NCBI GenBank assembly: GCA_964617105.1
Contig: CAZTWC010000262.1
Location: 1 to 5,358 of the forward strand
DNA from: CAZTWC01 sp964617105 [NCBI: uncultured Myxococcia bacterium]
GTDB taxonomy: Bacteria > CAZTWC01
Direction: 5' to 3'
DNA length: 5,358 nt
Shown: positions 1 through 5,300 of the stretch, piece by piece
How positions within the stretch are numbered: the first letter of the stretch is position 1
Layout: each line of letters begins with the position of its first letter
Translations under genes and position numbers: made by a program
Notes under the pieces: generated by a model
What the model saw: only the letters and a program-made list of their open reading frames with translations
Told to the model about the DNA's origin: nothing
Databases searched by the model: none

Positions 1-1179
1 AATTACAAAGGAATCTTTCAACAGTATCGTATTTTGTGTCGCACCTTTGGCGACCTGGATAAGGACGGTCACCAGGAGGTGATTATCGGGTACGGGCCGC
101 GGGATGAAGAGATACAACCCTGGGGCGGAGTACTTATTCTGGAAGAATCCTCCCACCGAAAAAATTATAAGAAGGTTTTTCACGCTCTTTTTGAGCATAT
201 ATTCCCCAAAAAAATAAGCGCAACTGGAAGTAACCTGAATATAACCATGGTAAAAGTAACGGACGAAGGGGAAAAAATCCACCCGCTTTTATGGGTGCAT
301 GGTCAGGATTTTGGTTTTTTGGGAACAGACCAGAGTATTACTTCCCTGGCCTCGGTGACAGCATCTTCTTACTTGACTGAGGGGGAGGTAGAATACAGTG
401 CCCAAAACCTGATAGATAATAATCCCAATAGCAGTTGGGCGGAAAACCTTCCTGGAACCGGACTGGAGAGTTCTTTTATTATCCAGTTTGGCAAAAATGT
501 CAATCTGGCTATGGTGGGAATACTGCCTGGTAAAACCAAAGAATTCTATAAATATCACCGGCCCCACCGGTTAGAAATGAGCATCAGAAAAGGTGAAGAT
601 CAAACAAATAGTGATGACGAGGATGACTTGATGGACAGCCTGGGGCAGGATTTAGACTCAGAAGAGCAGGAGTTTGTATTACCCAATAAGTCCAATATGC
701 GCTACTTTTTAGTGCCGCAACAAGATGTGGTCAGTCTTAAATTCATTATTAAGTCGGTGTACCTGGGAAAAGAAGATGACGGAGATCAGTGGCCTAAAGA
801 CCATACTTTCCTTTCGGAGATAGATGTGGTTGAGTTTATTCCGGTTAGCAGAACCATTGAAGCGGGGAAAAAGCCTTCTCCCAAAGAGAGGGTCAGGTCG
901 AGTAAAGATAAAAAGAATAAAAAGAGGTCTAAACAAAAGTCTACTCCGCGGATATTACTAAAGAAGTTATCCGACCTTCAGGGAGAGCCAGAGGAGGATG
1001 AGTTTCCTGAAGATTTTTTTGATGATGAAGAAAAAATGGCAGATGAGGATAAAACTAAAAGAACGTCAGAGAAAACGCCTGGTAAAAAAAACAGCCAAAA
1101 GGGCATAAAAACCAAAGCCAAAAAAAACAAAAAAGATGAACCGCGCCTCGAGTTCGATGCCATAGACCTCAGTGATTAG
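1..1179 (+). CDS. Partial FG-GAP / discoidin-like (NADase-type glycan-binding) surface protein, 5' end missing
   Basis: The reading frame is open from the first base to the TAG at 1177-1179, giving 392 visible residues. A TTG at 34 could be read as a start but lies inside a conserved motif region with no good ribosome site, so I treat the gene as truncated by the window edge. Visible domains, numbered from the first codon: an FG-GAP/VCBS-type motif at residues 16-32 (FGDLDKDGHQEVIIGYG) with a DxDxDG calcium-type loop; a discoidin-like domain at about 117-281; and a polar charged tail at 283-392. FG-GAP propellers and discoidin-like domains usually act outside the cytoplasm in binding to sugars or proteins, so an exported protein is likely, but any signal peptide is outside the window. 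No catalytic residues are recognisable. The gene lies 95 nt upstream of a large lipoprotein gene on the same strand and may share its transcript. The exact ligand is unknown. Confidence 0.85.
   Translation, partial: NYKGIFQQYRILCRTFGDLDKDGHQEVIIGYGPRDEEIQPWGGVLILEESSHRKNYKKVFHALFEHIFPKKISATGSNLNITMVKVTDEGEKIHPLLWVHGQDFGFLGTDQSITSLASVTASSYLTEGEVEYSAQNLIDNNPNSSWAENLPGTGLESSFIIQFGKNVNLAMVGILPGKTKEFYKYHRPHRLEMSIRKGEDQTNSDDEDDLMDSLGQDLDSEEQEFVLPNKSNMRYFLVPQQDVVSLKFIIKSVYLGKEDDGDQWPKDHTFLSEIDVVEFIPVSRTIEAGKKPSPKERVRSSKDKKNKKRSKQKSTPRILLKKLSDLQGEPEEDEFPEDFFDDEEKMADEDKTKRTSEKTPGKKNSQKGIKTKAKKNKKDEPRLEFDAIDLSD
40..96 (+). other. FG-GAP/VCBS-type propeller blade motif (domain segment)
   Basis: Residues 14-32 of the partial gene read RTFGDLDKDGHQEVIIGYG. 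The Phe-Gly start, the D18-x-D20-x-D22-G23 loop and the following hydrophobic strand ending in Gly match the pattern of FG-GAP/VCBS repeats, whose acidic loop binds calcium in integrin-like beta-propellers. One blade is clear. Following residues such as 81-110 could belong to a further, degenerate blade (it reaches HGQDFGFLG), so this is probably the end of a propeller whose other blades lie upstream of the window. Confidence 0.65.
349..843 (+). other. Discoidin-like, NADase-type glycan-binding domain (domain segment)
   Basis: Residues about 117-281 show the hallmarks of the discoidin-like family that NCBI names 'NADase-type glycan-binding domain'. There is an ASS followed by YSAQNLIDNNPNSSW (132-146, the usual Y-x-A-x-N-L-I-D-G-x-x-x-x-x-W), then a strand IIQFGK (160-165), then YKYHRPHRLEMSI (183-195, the usual 'Y..N.RPk.i.i'), and finally SVYLGK (252-257) and FLSEIDVVEF (270-279), the usual 'sVY.G..' and '.iSEi.f'. 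An acidic insert at about 200-225, with a run of Asp/Glu around 204-209, interrupts the segment after the RP motif and is longer than I would expect in the family. Sugar binding is known or presumed for relatives and is only inferred here. Confidence 0.65.
847..1176 (+). other. Low-complexity polyampholyte C-terminal tail (coding segment)
   Basis: Residues 283-392 alternate in charge. A Lys/Arg-rich block (about 290-322) is followed by an Asp/Glu-rich block (about 328-350, including EEDEFPEDFFDDEE), a second Lys-rich block (about 350-380) and a short acidic end (LEFDAIDLSD). There is no hydrophobic segment, so it is not a membrane anchor or a sorting signal I recognise. The DNA is accordingly A-rich, with two runs of eight A at 1084-1091 and 1120-1127. 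The segment is probably disordered. Its role is unknown; electrostatic binding to a surface polymer or partner is possible. Confidence 0.6.
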
Positions 1180-1274
1180 TGAAAACTCAAGGAGACTAGG
1201 GCGAAAGCCTGAACGATTGTAGGCCGGGATAAGGGCAGTTGGTAAAATAAAGGAGATATTTTGGGGAGGTTATT
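1180..1274 (+). other. Intergenic spacer with a small GAAA-tetraloop hairpin
   Basis: This 95-nt gap separates the two genes. It contains a four-pair hairpin, 1199-1202 with 1207-1210, closed by a GAAA loop at 1203-1206. The 3' arm (1207-1210, GCCT) could alternatively pair with AGGC at 1221-1224, so two folds exclude each other. I see no strong rho-independent terminator (no T-run) and no convincing promoter, which fits read-through transcription from the upstream gene. The structure is too small to claim a known riboswitch class. Confidence 0.35.
1263..1269 (+). promoter_or_regulatory. Ribosome binding site of the Cys-rich lipoprotein gene
   Basis: GGGGAGG lies five bases before the ATG at 1275 and is a strong Shine-Dalgarno match. 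It fixes the start so that the signal peptide and lipobox follow directly. A second purine-rich site, AAGGAG at 1250-1255, lies upstream. It is properly spaced for a TTG at 1261 that opens a five-codon frame ending in a TGA at 1276-1278, overlapping the ATG. Confidence 0.8.
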
Positions 1275-1343
1275 ATGAGACCAAATGGGACGAGAGGCAT
1301 TTATTTCATTTTATTCACCATATTTATTTTTATAAGTGGCTGT
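1275..1343 (+). other. Lipoprotein signal peptide and lipobox (coding segment)
   Basis: Residues 1-8 contain two Arg, residues 9-20 are hydrophobic (IYFILFTIFIFI), and residues 20-23 are I-S-G-C, matching the [LVI]-[AST]-[GA]-C lipobox cut by signal peptidase II. The mature protein would start at Cys23 and be 1319 residues long. It should be exported by Sec and attached to a membrane by its N-terminal lipid. Confidence 0.9.
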
Positions 1344-4300
1344 GGAGGGGTGAAAACCTCAAAAAGTGATGGCAGTTGCCTGAAAGATCAGGACTGTAAA
1401 TTAGGGGAGATCTGTCAAGACCAGCAATGCCGAAAATCTTGCCAGGAGGACAAGGAGTGTGAATCTGGGGAAAAGTGCCTGGAAGGTGGTTGCCAAAAGG
1501 TGACACTGTGCCAGAATGACCAGGATTGTCCGGAGGGCCAGGTGTGCCTGGAAGAGGTGTGCCAAGCAGCCGGTGAAAAGTGTAAAAAAGATCAGGATTG
1601 TCAAGAAGGTATGATATGCAAGGATGGTGATTGCCAGGAGAGGGAATCATGCCAGAATGACCAGGATTGCCCTGAAGAACAGATTTGCCTGGAGAGCGTC
1701 TGCCAGGCGGCCGAAGTTACAAAATGTCAGGAAGATAAAGATTGTAAAGATGGACAAAAATGTTTTCAGGAAAAGTGCATGGCCTCTGACTATTGTGAAA
1801 CCAGAAAGGATTGCCGTGAGGGTGAGTTATGCGAAAATAACCACTGCACTCGCCAGGGACAGTGTCTAAAGGATGAAGAGTGTGGCCAGGATATGGTTTG
1901 CCAACTGCAGCAGTGTTTGCCCAAAAAGGGTTGCCGGTCCAGCGTGGATTGCCCAGATGGGAAAATTTGTCATCCTTTTGAATTGCGCTGCATCGACAAA
2001 AAGGATTGCCAGTCAGATGCCGATTGCCTGGAGGGGCAACAGTGTATTGACAGCCAATGTATAGATGTGACCCTTTGTAGGGACAACCGTGATTGTCAGA
2101 CCGGTGAGATGTGTCAGGAGGGCAGGTGCCAGGCCGTGCCCCAGTGTAATACCGACAGCGACTGCCAGGAAAATGAACGCTGTGACAATCATGTTTGCCA
2201 ACCGATTCAATGCCAGGAAGATAAAGATTGCCGCCAGGGTTGGAAGTGTATGGGGGAGATCTGTCAGCCCCTGGATTACTGTAATGTAGACCAGGAATGT
2301 ATCGGCCAGGATATGAAGTGCGAAAATCACGTTTGCCGCAAAGCCGGAGGGTGTAAAACTGATGGGGATTGTCAGGCAGATCAGTATTGTCTGTTCGGAG
2401 TATGCCAGCAAAAGGTAAAGCCGGAATGTTCTCTTGACCAGGATTGCCCAGCCGGCCAGGAGTGTAACCTGGGAAAATGTGTCAAGGCCGCCGAGTGTCT
2501 TCAGGATTTGGATTGCCCGGAGTTTTATAAATGTCAAGTTCAGCGGTGTGTATTTGTGGGCGAGTGCAGTGTAGACAGCGATTGTGACCCGGGTCACCAG
2601 TGTGTAGGTTTTCGCTGCCAGTTTGCCGGAGAGTGCCGTGGCGATTCAGAGTGTAATAAACAAGAGCATTATTGTATCGATTTTAAGTGTGTATTCAAGG
2701 GCGAGTGTCAGAGTGATTCTGATTGCCAGGAGCAGCACGCCTGCAAAGAGAATAAATGTTCTTTTATTGGTGAATGTAAGAGCGATGCTGATTGCGGCAA
2801 CAGAGCGCGTTGTTTTCAAAATAAGTGTATTGCTCTGGCTGAGTGCGAAAAAGATACCCAATGTCCAGCGGGAAAACGTTGTGAGATATTAACTTTGAAG
2901 TGTGTGGATATCTCTACCTGCAAATCTGATCAAGATTGCCGTAGTGGAGAGTTCTGTCTGGGCGGAATTTGTCAACAGGTAATATTTTGCCACGGAGACC
3001 AGGATTGTCCGGCTGGAACTCATTGCGAGATAGGTGGCCAGTGCCGGCCAGTACCCAAGTGTAGTGACGATAAAGACTGTAAAAGCGGGGAACGTTGCGA
3101 TCACGGAAAATGTCAGCCATTCCGGTGCCAGGGCGACAGCGATTGTGATGCTAATTGGCAGTGTGTAAATCAAGTGTGTTTTCCACCTCTGGTTTGTTCT
3201 GAGGATAAGCATTGCACCAGGTTAGGATTGCAGTGTATAAATCGGATTTGTCAGAAACCGGGCGGCTGCCAGAGCGACAATGAGTGTCCAGCCGGTCACG
3301 TCTGTATAAACGGTAATTGTATCAATTTACCACCTGCCAATTGCAAACAGGATTCAGATTGCCCGTTAAGACAGCATTGTAACCTGGGTTACTGCCAACT
3401 AAAACCCCAGTGCCAGACAAGTTCTGACTGTTTGCGGGGTTATTTTTGCCAACAGGGAGTGTGTAAAATTTTGCAGAGATGTTTTTCAGATCTTCACTGC
3501 CAGGTGGGTGAGCAGTGCGTGTATGGGAACTGCGAAAAATATCAGGAGTGCCGCGGCGATCAGGATTGCCAGACCGGTTACAGTTGCAAAGATAGTAAAT
3601 GTGTAGCCAATCCAGCCTGCCAGGCAGATGCAGACTGTCAAAAATTCTATTACTGTCACAATAACCTCTGCGCCTACAAAGGTGAGTGCCAGCAGGACAG
3701 TGACTGTGCAACCGGCTTTCAATGTTTCAACTTGCTATGCAAGCCGTCTCCCGGCTGTCAAAAAGATATGGACTGCCCAACCGAAGAATTGTGTGATCTG
3801 ATTACTCACAACTGTATCAAGAAGATTGAGTGCCACCGGGACACCGATTGCCAGATGGGCTCCTGGTGTGTTGACCAGAAATGTGTCAAGGGCCTGCTTT
3901 GTCGAACTGATGCCGATTGTCCCAACAACAACTATTGTAATGGTGAGATTTGCCACGCTCTGCCAGAATGCCGCACCAGTTTGGAGTGCGCTGCGGATCA
4001 GCGCTGCGATCGTGGTTTTTGCCAACCTCAAAAGTGTAGTAAAACCGAAGAGTGCAATAATTGGTGGGATTGCATTGATATGCGTTGTGTTCCCAAGATT
4101 ATTTGCCGTTTAGACAGTGACTGTAAAAATTGGGGTGGCAAGTGTATAGAACATAACTGCCAGGATCCTTTTGGTTGTAAGAGTAATACCGAGTGCCTTA
4201 TTAACAAATCCTGCGTGCGGGGGGTTTGTTCTCCTCTGCCCAGGCCCAATTGCCTGACTGATGATGATTGCTCCTCCAATTTAATCTGCAATTTTAGAGC

Positions 4301-5300
4301 CTGCGTACCCAAACCTGAATGTATTATGGACTTGGATTGCGTCAGAGGCTACCGCTGCAAGGCGGATCACTGTATCAAGAGTGAGTTTTGCACCACTGAT
4401 CTCCACTGCCCGGTGGAGGAGAAGTGTGTAGGCGGCAGTTGCCTGAAAGGCGGGTGCAGTAAAGATGAAGATTGTGGCCCCACCGGCATCTACAAGTGTG
4501 ATAACACCAAATGTGTTTTTAATGGGGAGTGCAAGGAGAACAGTGAGTGTCAGCCAGAGTATGAGTGCCAGAATTTTAGTTGTATCAAGAAACAAGAGTG
4601 CATCAAAGATTCTGATTGCCCAACTGGACAAAAATGCGATTTTCTTCTGGCCCAATGTCTACCAGAGATGTACTGCCGCCGGGACGCCGATTGTCCAGTT
4701 AAGAATATTTGCCTCAAGAACCAGTGCCAGAAAATAGCAGGATGCCGGCAACACAGCGATTGCCCGCCCAAAACCATGTGTAACAACCAAATATGTGTGC
4801 CCAAGCCGGAGTGCAAGTTCGATAGCGACTGTCAGGCCAATCATCGTTGTGAATACGGGTTTTGCCAGCCCTTTTTCTGCAAGTCGACTATCGAATGTCA
4901 GCGGGATTGGGAGTGTATCAGCGGTACCTGTTATCCCGATCTGATTTGCCAAAGCGATTTAGAGTGTATGCGTTGGGGATTGAAGTGTGTATCGCGGGTT
5001 TGTCAGAATCCCGGCGGCTGCCAGAGCGATTCTGAGTGCCCGCCTACCCAGGTGTGCTTCAAAGGGTTGTGTATTAACGGCCAAACCCCCAAGTGTCAGT
5101 TGGATAAAGATTGCCGGGCTGGTTACGAATGCAACCTGGGGAGTTGTGAACCCGCCACCAGGTGTAAAATAAACTCCGATTGTCCCAGCGGACAGATCTG
5201 CCTAAACGGCCGCTGCGTAGCCGGAGTGGAGTGCACGGATAATTCCCATTGTGGGGTGGCTGGGCAGATATGTAAGGACTGGCTCTGTGTAGCCGAATAA
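1275..5300 (+). CDS. Giant cysteine-rich repeat lipoprotein (56 four-cysteine units)
   Basis: This complete gene encodes 1341 residues. Residues 1-22 form a lipoprotein signal peptide (Arg-containing start, hydrophobic IYFILFTIFIFI), and ISGC (20-23) is a lipobox, so Cys23 should be lipidated. Gly at +2 gives no Asp-type inner-membrane retention signal. After a short linker (24-34), residues 35-1341 are 56 back-to-back units of 21-25 residues, mostly C-x2-D-x-D-C-x2-G-x2-C-x4-C-x5. My unit lengths sum exactly to the end of the protein, and every unit has four cysteines (225 Cys in total with Cys23). There is no CxxC motif, no enzyme domain, no C-terminal anchor and no transmembrane segment beyond the signal peptide. 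The units resemble the bacterial 'Dickkopf N-terminal Cys-rich'/EB-like and Myxococcales-type Cys-rich repeats. Such proteins are presumed extracellular and disulfide-bonded, with largely unknown function. The array has a 13-unit higher-order period. The likely role is a surface stalk, fibre or binding protein. The structural description is firm; the function is inferred. Confidence 0.95.
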   Translation: MRPNGTRGIYFILFTIFIFISGCGGVKTSKSDGSCLKDQDCKLGEICQDQQCRKSCQEDKECESGEKCLEGGCQKVTLCQNDQDCPEGQVCLEEVCQAAGEKCKKDQDCQEGMICKDGDCQERESCQNDQDCPEEQICLESVCQAAEVTKCQEDKDCKDGQKCFQEKCMASDYCETRKDCREGELCENNHCTRQGQCLKDEECGQDMVCQLQQCLPKKGCRSSVDCPDGKICHPFELRCIDKKDCQSDADCLEGQQCIDSQCIDVTLCRDNRDCQTGEMCQEGRCQAVPQCNTDSDCQENERCDNHVCQPIQCQEDKDCRQGWKCMGEICQPLDYCNVDQECIGQDMKCENHVCRKAGGCKTDGDCQADQYCLFGVCQQKVKPECSLDQDCPAGQECNLGKCVKAAECLQDLDCPEFYKCQVQRCVFVGECSVDSDCDPGHQCVGFRCQFAGECRGDSECNKQEHYCIDFKCVFKGECQSDSDCQEQHACKENKCSFIGECKSDADCGNRARCFQNKCIALAECEKDTQCPAGKRCEILTLKCVDISTCKSDQDCRSGEFCLGGICQQVIFCHGDQDCPAGTHCEIGGQCRPVPKCSDDKDCKSGERCDHGKCQPFRCQGDSDCDANWQCVNQVCFPPLVCSEDKHCTRLGLQCINRICQKPGGCQSDNECPAGHVCINGNCINLPPANCKQDSDCPLRQHCNLGYCQLKPQCQTSSDCLRGYFCQQGVCKILQRCFSDLHCQVGEQCVYGNCEKYQECRGDQDCQTGYSCKDSKCVANPACQADADCQKFYYCHNNLCAYKGECQQDSDCATGFQCFNLLCKPSPGCQKDMDCPTEELCDLITHNCIKKIECHRDTDCQMGSWCVDQKCVKGLLCRTDADCPNNNYCNGEICHALPECRTSLECAADQRCDRGFCQPQKCSKTEECNNWWDCIDMRCVPKIICRLDSDCKNWGGKCIEHNCQDPFGCKSNTECLINKSCVRGVCSPLPRPNCLTDDDCSSNLICNFRACVPKPECIMDLDCVRGYRCKADHCIKSEFCTTDLHCPVEEKCVGGSCLKGGCSKDEDCGPTGIYKCDNTKCVFNGECKENSECQPEYECQNFSCIKKQECIKDSDCPTGQKCDFLLAQCLPEMYCRRDADCPVKNICLKNQCQKIAGCRQHSDCPPKTMCNNQICVPKPECKFDSDCQANHRCEYGFCQPFFCKSTIECQRDWECISGTCYPDLICQSDLECMRWGLKCVSRVCQNPGGCQSDSECPPTQVCFKGLCINGQTPKCQLDKDCRAGYECNLGSCEPATRCKINSDCPSGQICLNGRCVAGVECTDNSHCGVAGQICKDWLCVAE
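1377..1931 (+). repeat. N-terminal repeat block, units 1-8 (residues 35-219)
   Basis: These eight four-Cys units have lengths of 21, 23, 24, 23, 25, 23, 23 and 23 residues. They are rich in Asp, Glu, Lys and Gln and contain no Trp. They do not follow the length pattern of the later 13-unit modules, except that the last two units loosely resemble module positions 12 and 13. Units 3 and 5 are close copies (18 of the first 21 residues identical), so this block shows local expansion of its own. Confidence 0.9.
1509..1724 (+). repeat. Recent local duplication: unit 3 (1509-1580) and unit 5 (1650-1724)
   Basis: Unit 3 (residues 79-102) and unit 5 (126-150) both begin CQNDQDCPE and reach VCQAA. The first 20 bases of each, 1509-1528 and 1650-1669, are identical; after that they differ by scattered, partly synonymous changes. 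Unit 4 lies between them. This is the closest pair of units I found in the array and probably reflects a two-unit duplication (units 3-4 and 5-6) with later divergence of the even units. Confidence 0.75.
1932..2843 (+). repeat. Super-module A, units 9-21 (residues 220-523)
   Basis: Thirteen units with lengths 25, 23, 23, 22, 23, 24, 25, 23, 23, 23, 24, 23 and 23 total 304 residues. Position 1 has a six-residue loop between Cys3 and Cys4 (HPFELR) instead of four. Position 4 ends CQPIQ, position 5 carries W323 before its third Cys, position 6 has an extra residue before its third Cys (IGQDMK) and ends in GG, position 7 is 25 residues ending VKPE, and position 8 contains CNLGKC. Positions 9-13 end mostly in a G-E or A-E pair. 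Confidence 0.85.
2844..3755 (+). repeat. Super-module B, units 22-34 (residues 524-827)
   Basis: Thirteen units with lengths 25, 23, 24, 22, 23, 24, 25, 23, 23, 23, 23, 23 and 23 total 304 residues, the same as module A. The same marks recur in order: EILTLKC in position 1, CDHGKCQPFRC across positions 4-5, W628 in position 5, TRLGLQC and GG in position 6, LPPAN at the end of position 7, and CNLGYC in position 8. Position 10 starts CFSDLHC, a His variant shared with module C. Confidence 0.85.
3756..4598 (+). repeat. Super-module C, units 35-46 (residues 828-1108), one unit short
   Basis: Twelve units with lengths 25, 23, 23, 22, 23, 24, 25, 23, 23, 22, 25 and 23 total 281 residues. Marks: LITHNC in position 1, CDRGFCQPQKC across positions 4-5, W930/W931 in position 5, KNWGGKC in position 6, PRPN at the end of position 7 and CNFRAC in position 8. 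Unit 44 (CTTDLHC) matches position 10, and units 45-46 best match positions 12-13, so position 11 appears to be missing. Unit 45 has a widened Cys2-Cys3 loop of seven residues. Confidence 0.8.
4599..5297 (+). repeat. Super-module D, units 47-56 (residues 1109-1341), C-terminally incomplete
   Basis: Ten units with lengths 25, 23, 23, 22, 23, 24, 25, 23, 23 and 22 total 233 residues. Marks: DFLLAQC in position 1, CEYGFCQPFFC across positions 4-5, W1212 in position 5, MRWGLKC and GG in position 6, GQTPK at the end of position 7 and CNLGSC in position 8. The protein stops three residues after the last Cys of position 10 (unit 56, with a six-residue Cys2-Cys3 loop and W1336), so positions 11-13 are absent. 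Confidence 0.85.

Noticed and set aside
34-36. TTG as the true start of the first gene
   Set aside because: The frame stays open to base 1 with plausible protein sequence, the TTG falls just before an FG-GAP motif, and there is no Shine-Dalgarno site, so the gene is more likely cut by the window.
1084-1134. Programmed -1 frameshift on the A-runs (A8 then C, twice)
   Set aside because: A slip at the first run would end at a TGA at 1137-1139, only slightly shortening a low-complexity Lys-rich tail. There is no downstream stimulator and no useful alternative product. The runs follow from Lys/Asn codons.
1199-1212. Match of GGGCGAAAGCCTGA to a conserved 16S rRNA segment
   Set aside because: The identity is only 14 bases and the flanks do not continue as rRNA. 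A short GNRA hairpin explains it.
1191-1245. GEMM-type (cyclic di-GMP) or other riboswitch
   Set aside because: Pieces such as CGAAAGCC and GCCGGG recall GEMM, but the required paired stems, spacing and conserved core are not present.
1217-1248. Sigma-70-type promoter (TTGTAG and TAAAAT)
   Set aside because: The spacing between the boxes is 20 bases and the -35 box is weak, so it is not supportable.
2013-2597. 194-codon open frame on the - strand, and other antisense frames of 60-130 codons
   Set aside because: They are opposite the Cys array. Complements of TGT/TGC and of the recurring Asp codons give Thr/Ala/Ile-rich frames with few stops. They show no ribosome sites, no domains and no independent composition, so they are shadows.
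1377-5297. CRISPR array or non-coding satellite, because of a ~69-bp period
   Set aside because: The period is the 23-codon protein unit. There is no invariant repeat with unique spacers; similarity is at the amino-acid level with many synonymous changes, and the frame is intact throughout.
1377-5297. Metal- or iron-sulfur-binding array (ferredoxin-like, zinc ribbon)
   Set aside because: There is no CxxC or CxxCxxC spacing, the cysteines are 4-7 residues apart, and the protein is exported, which favours disulfides.
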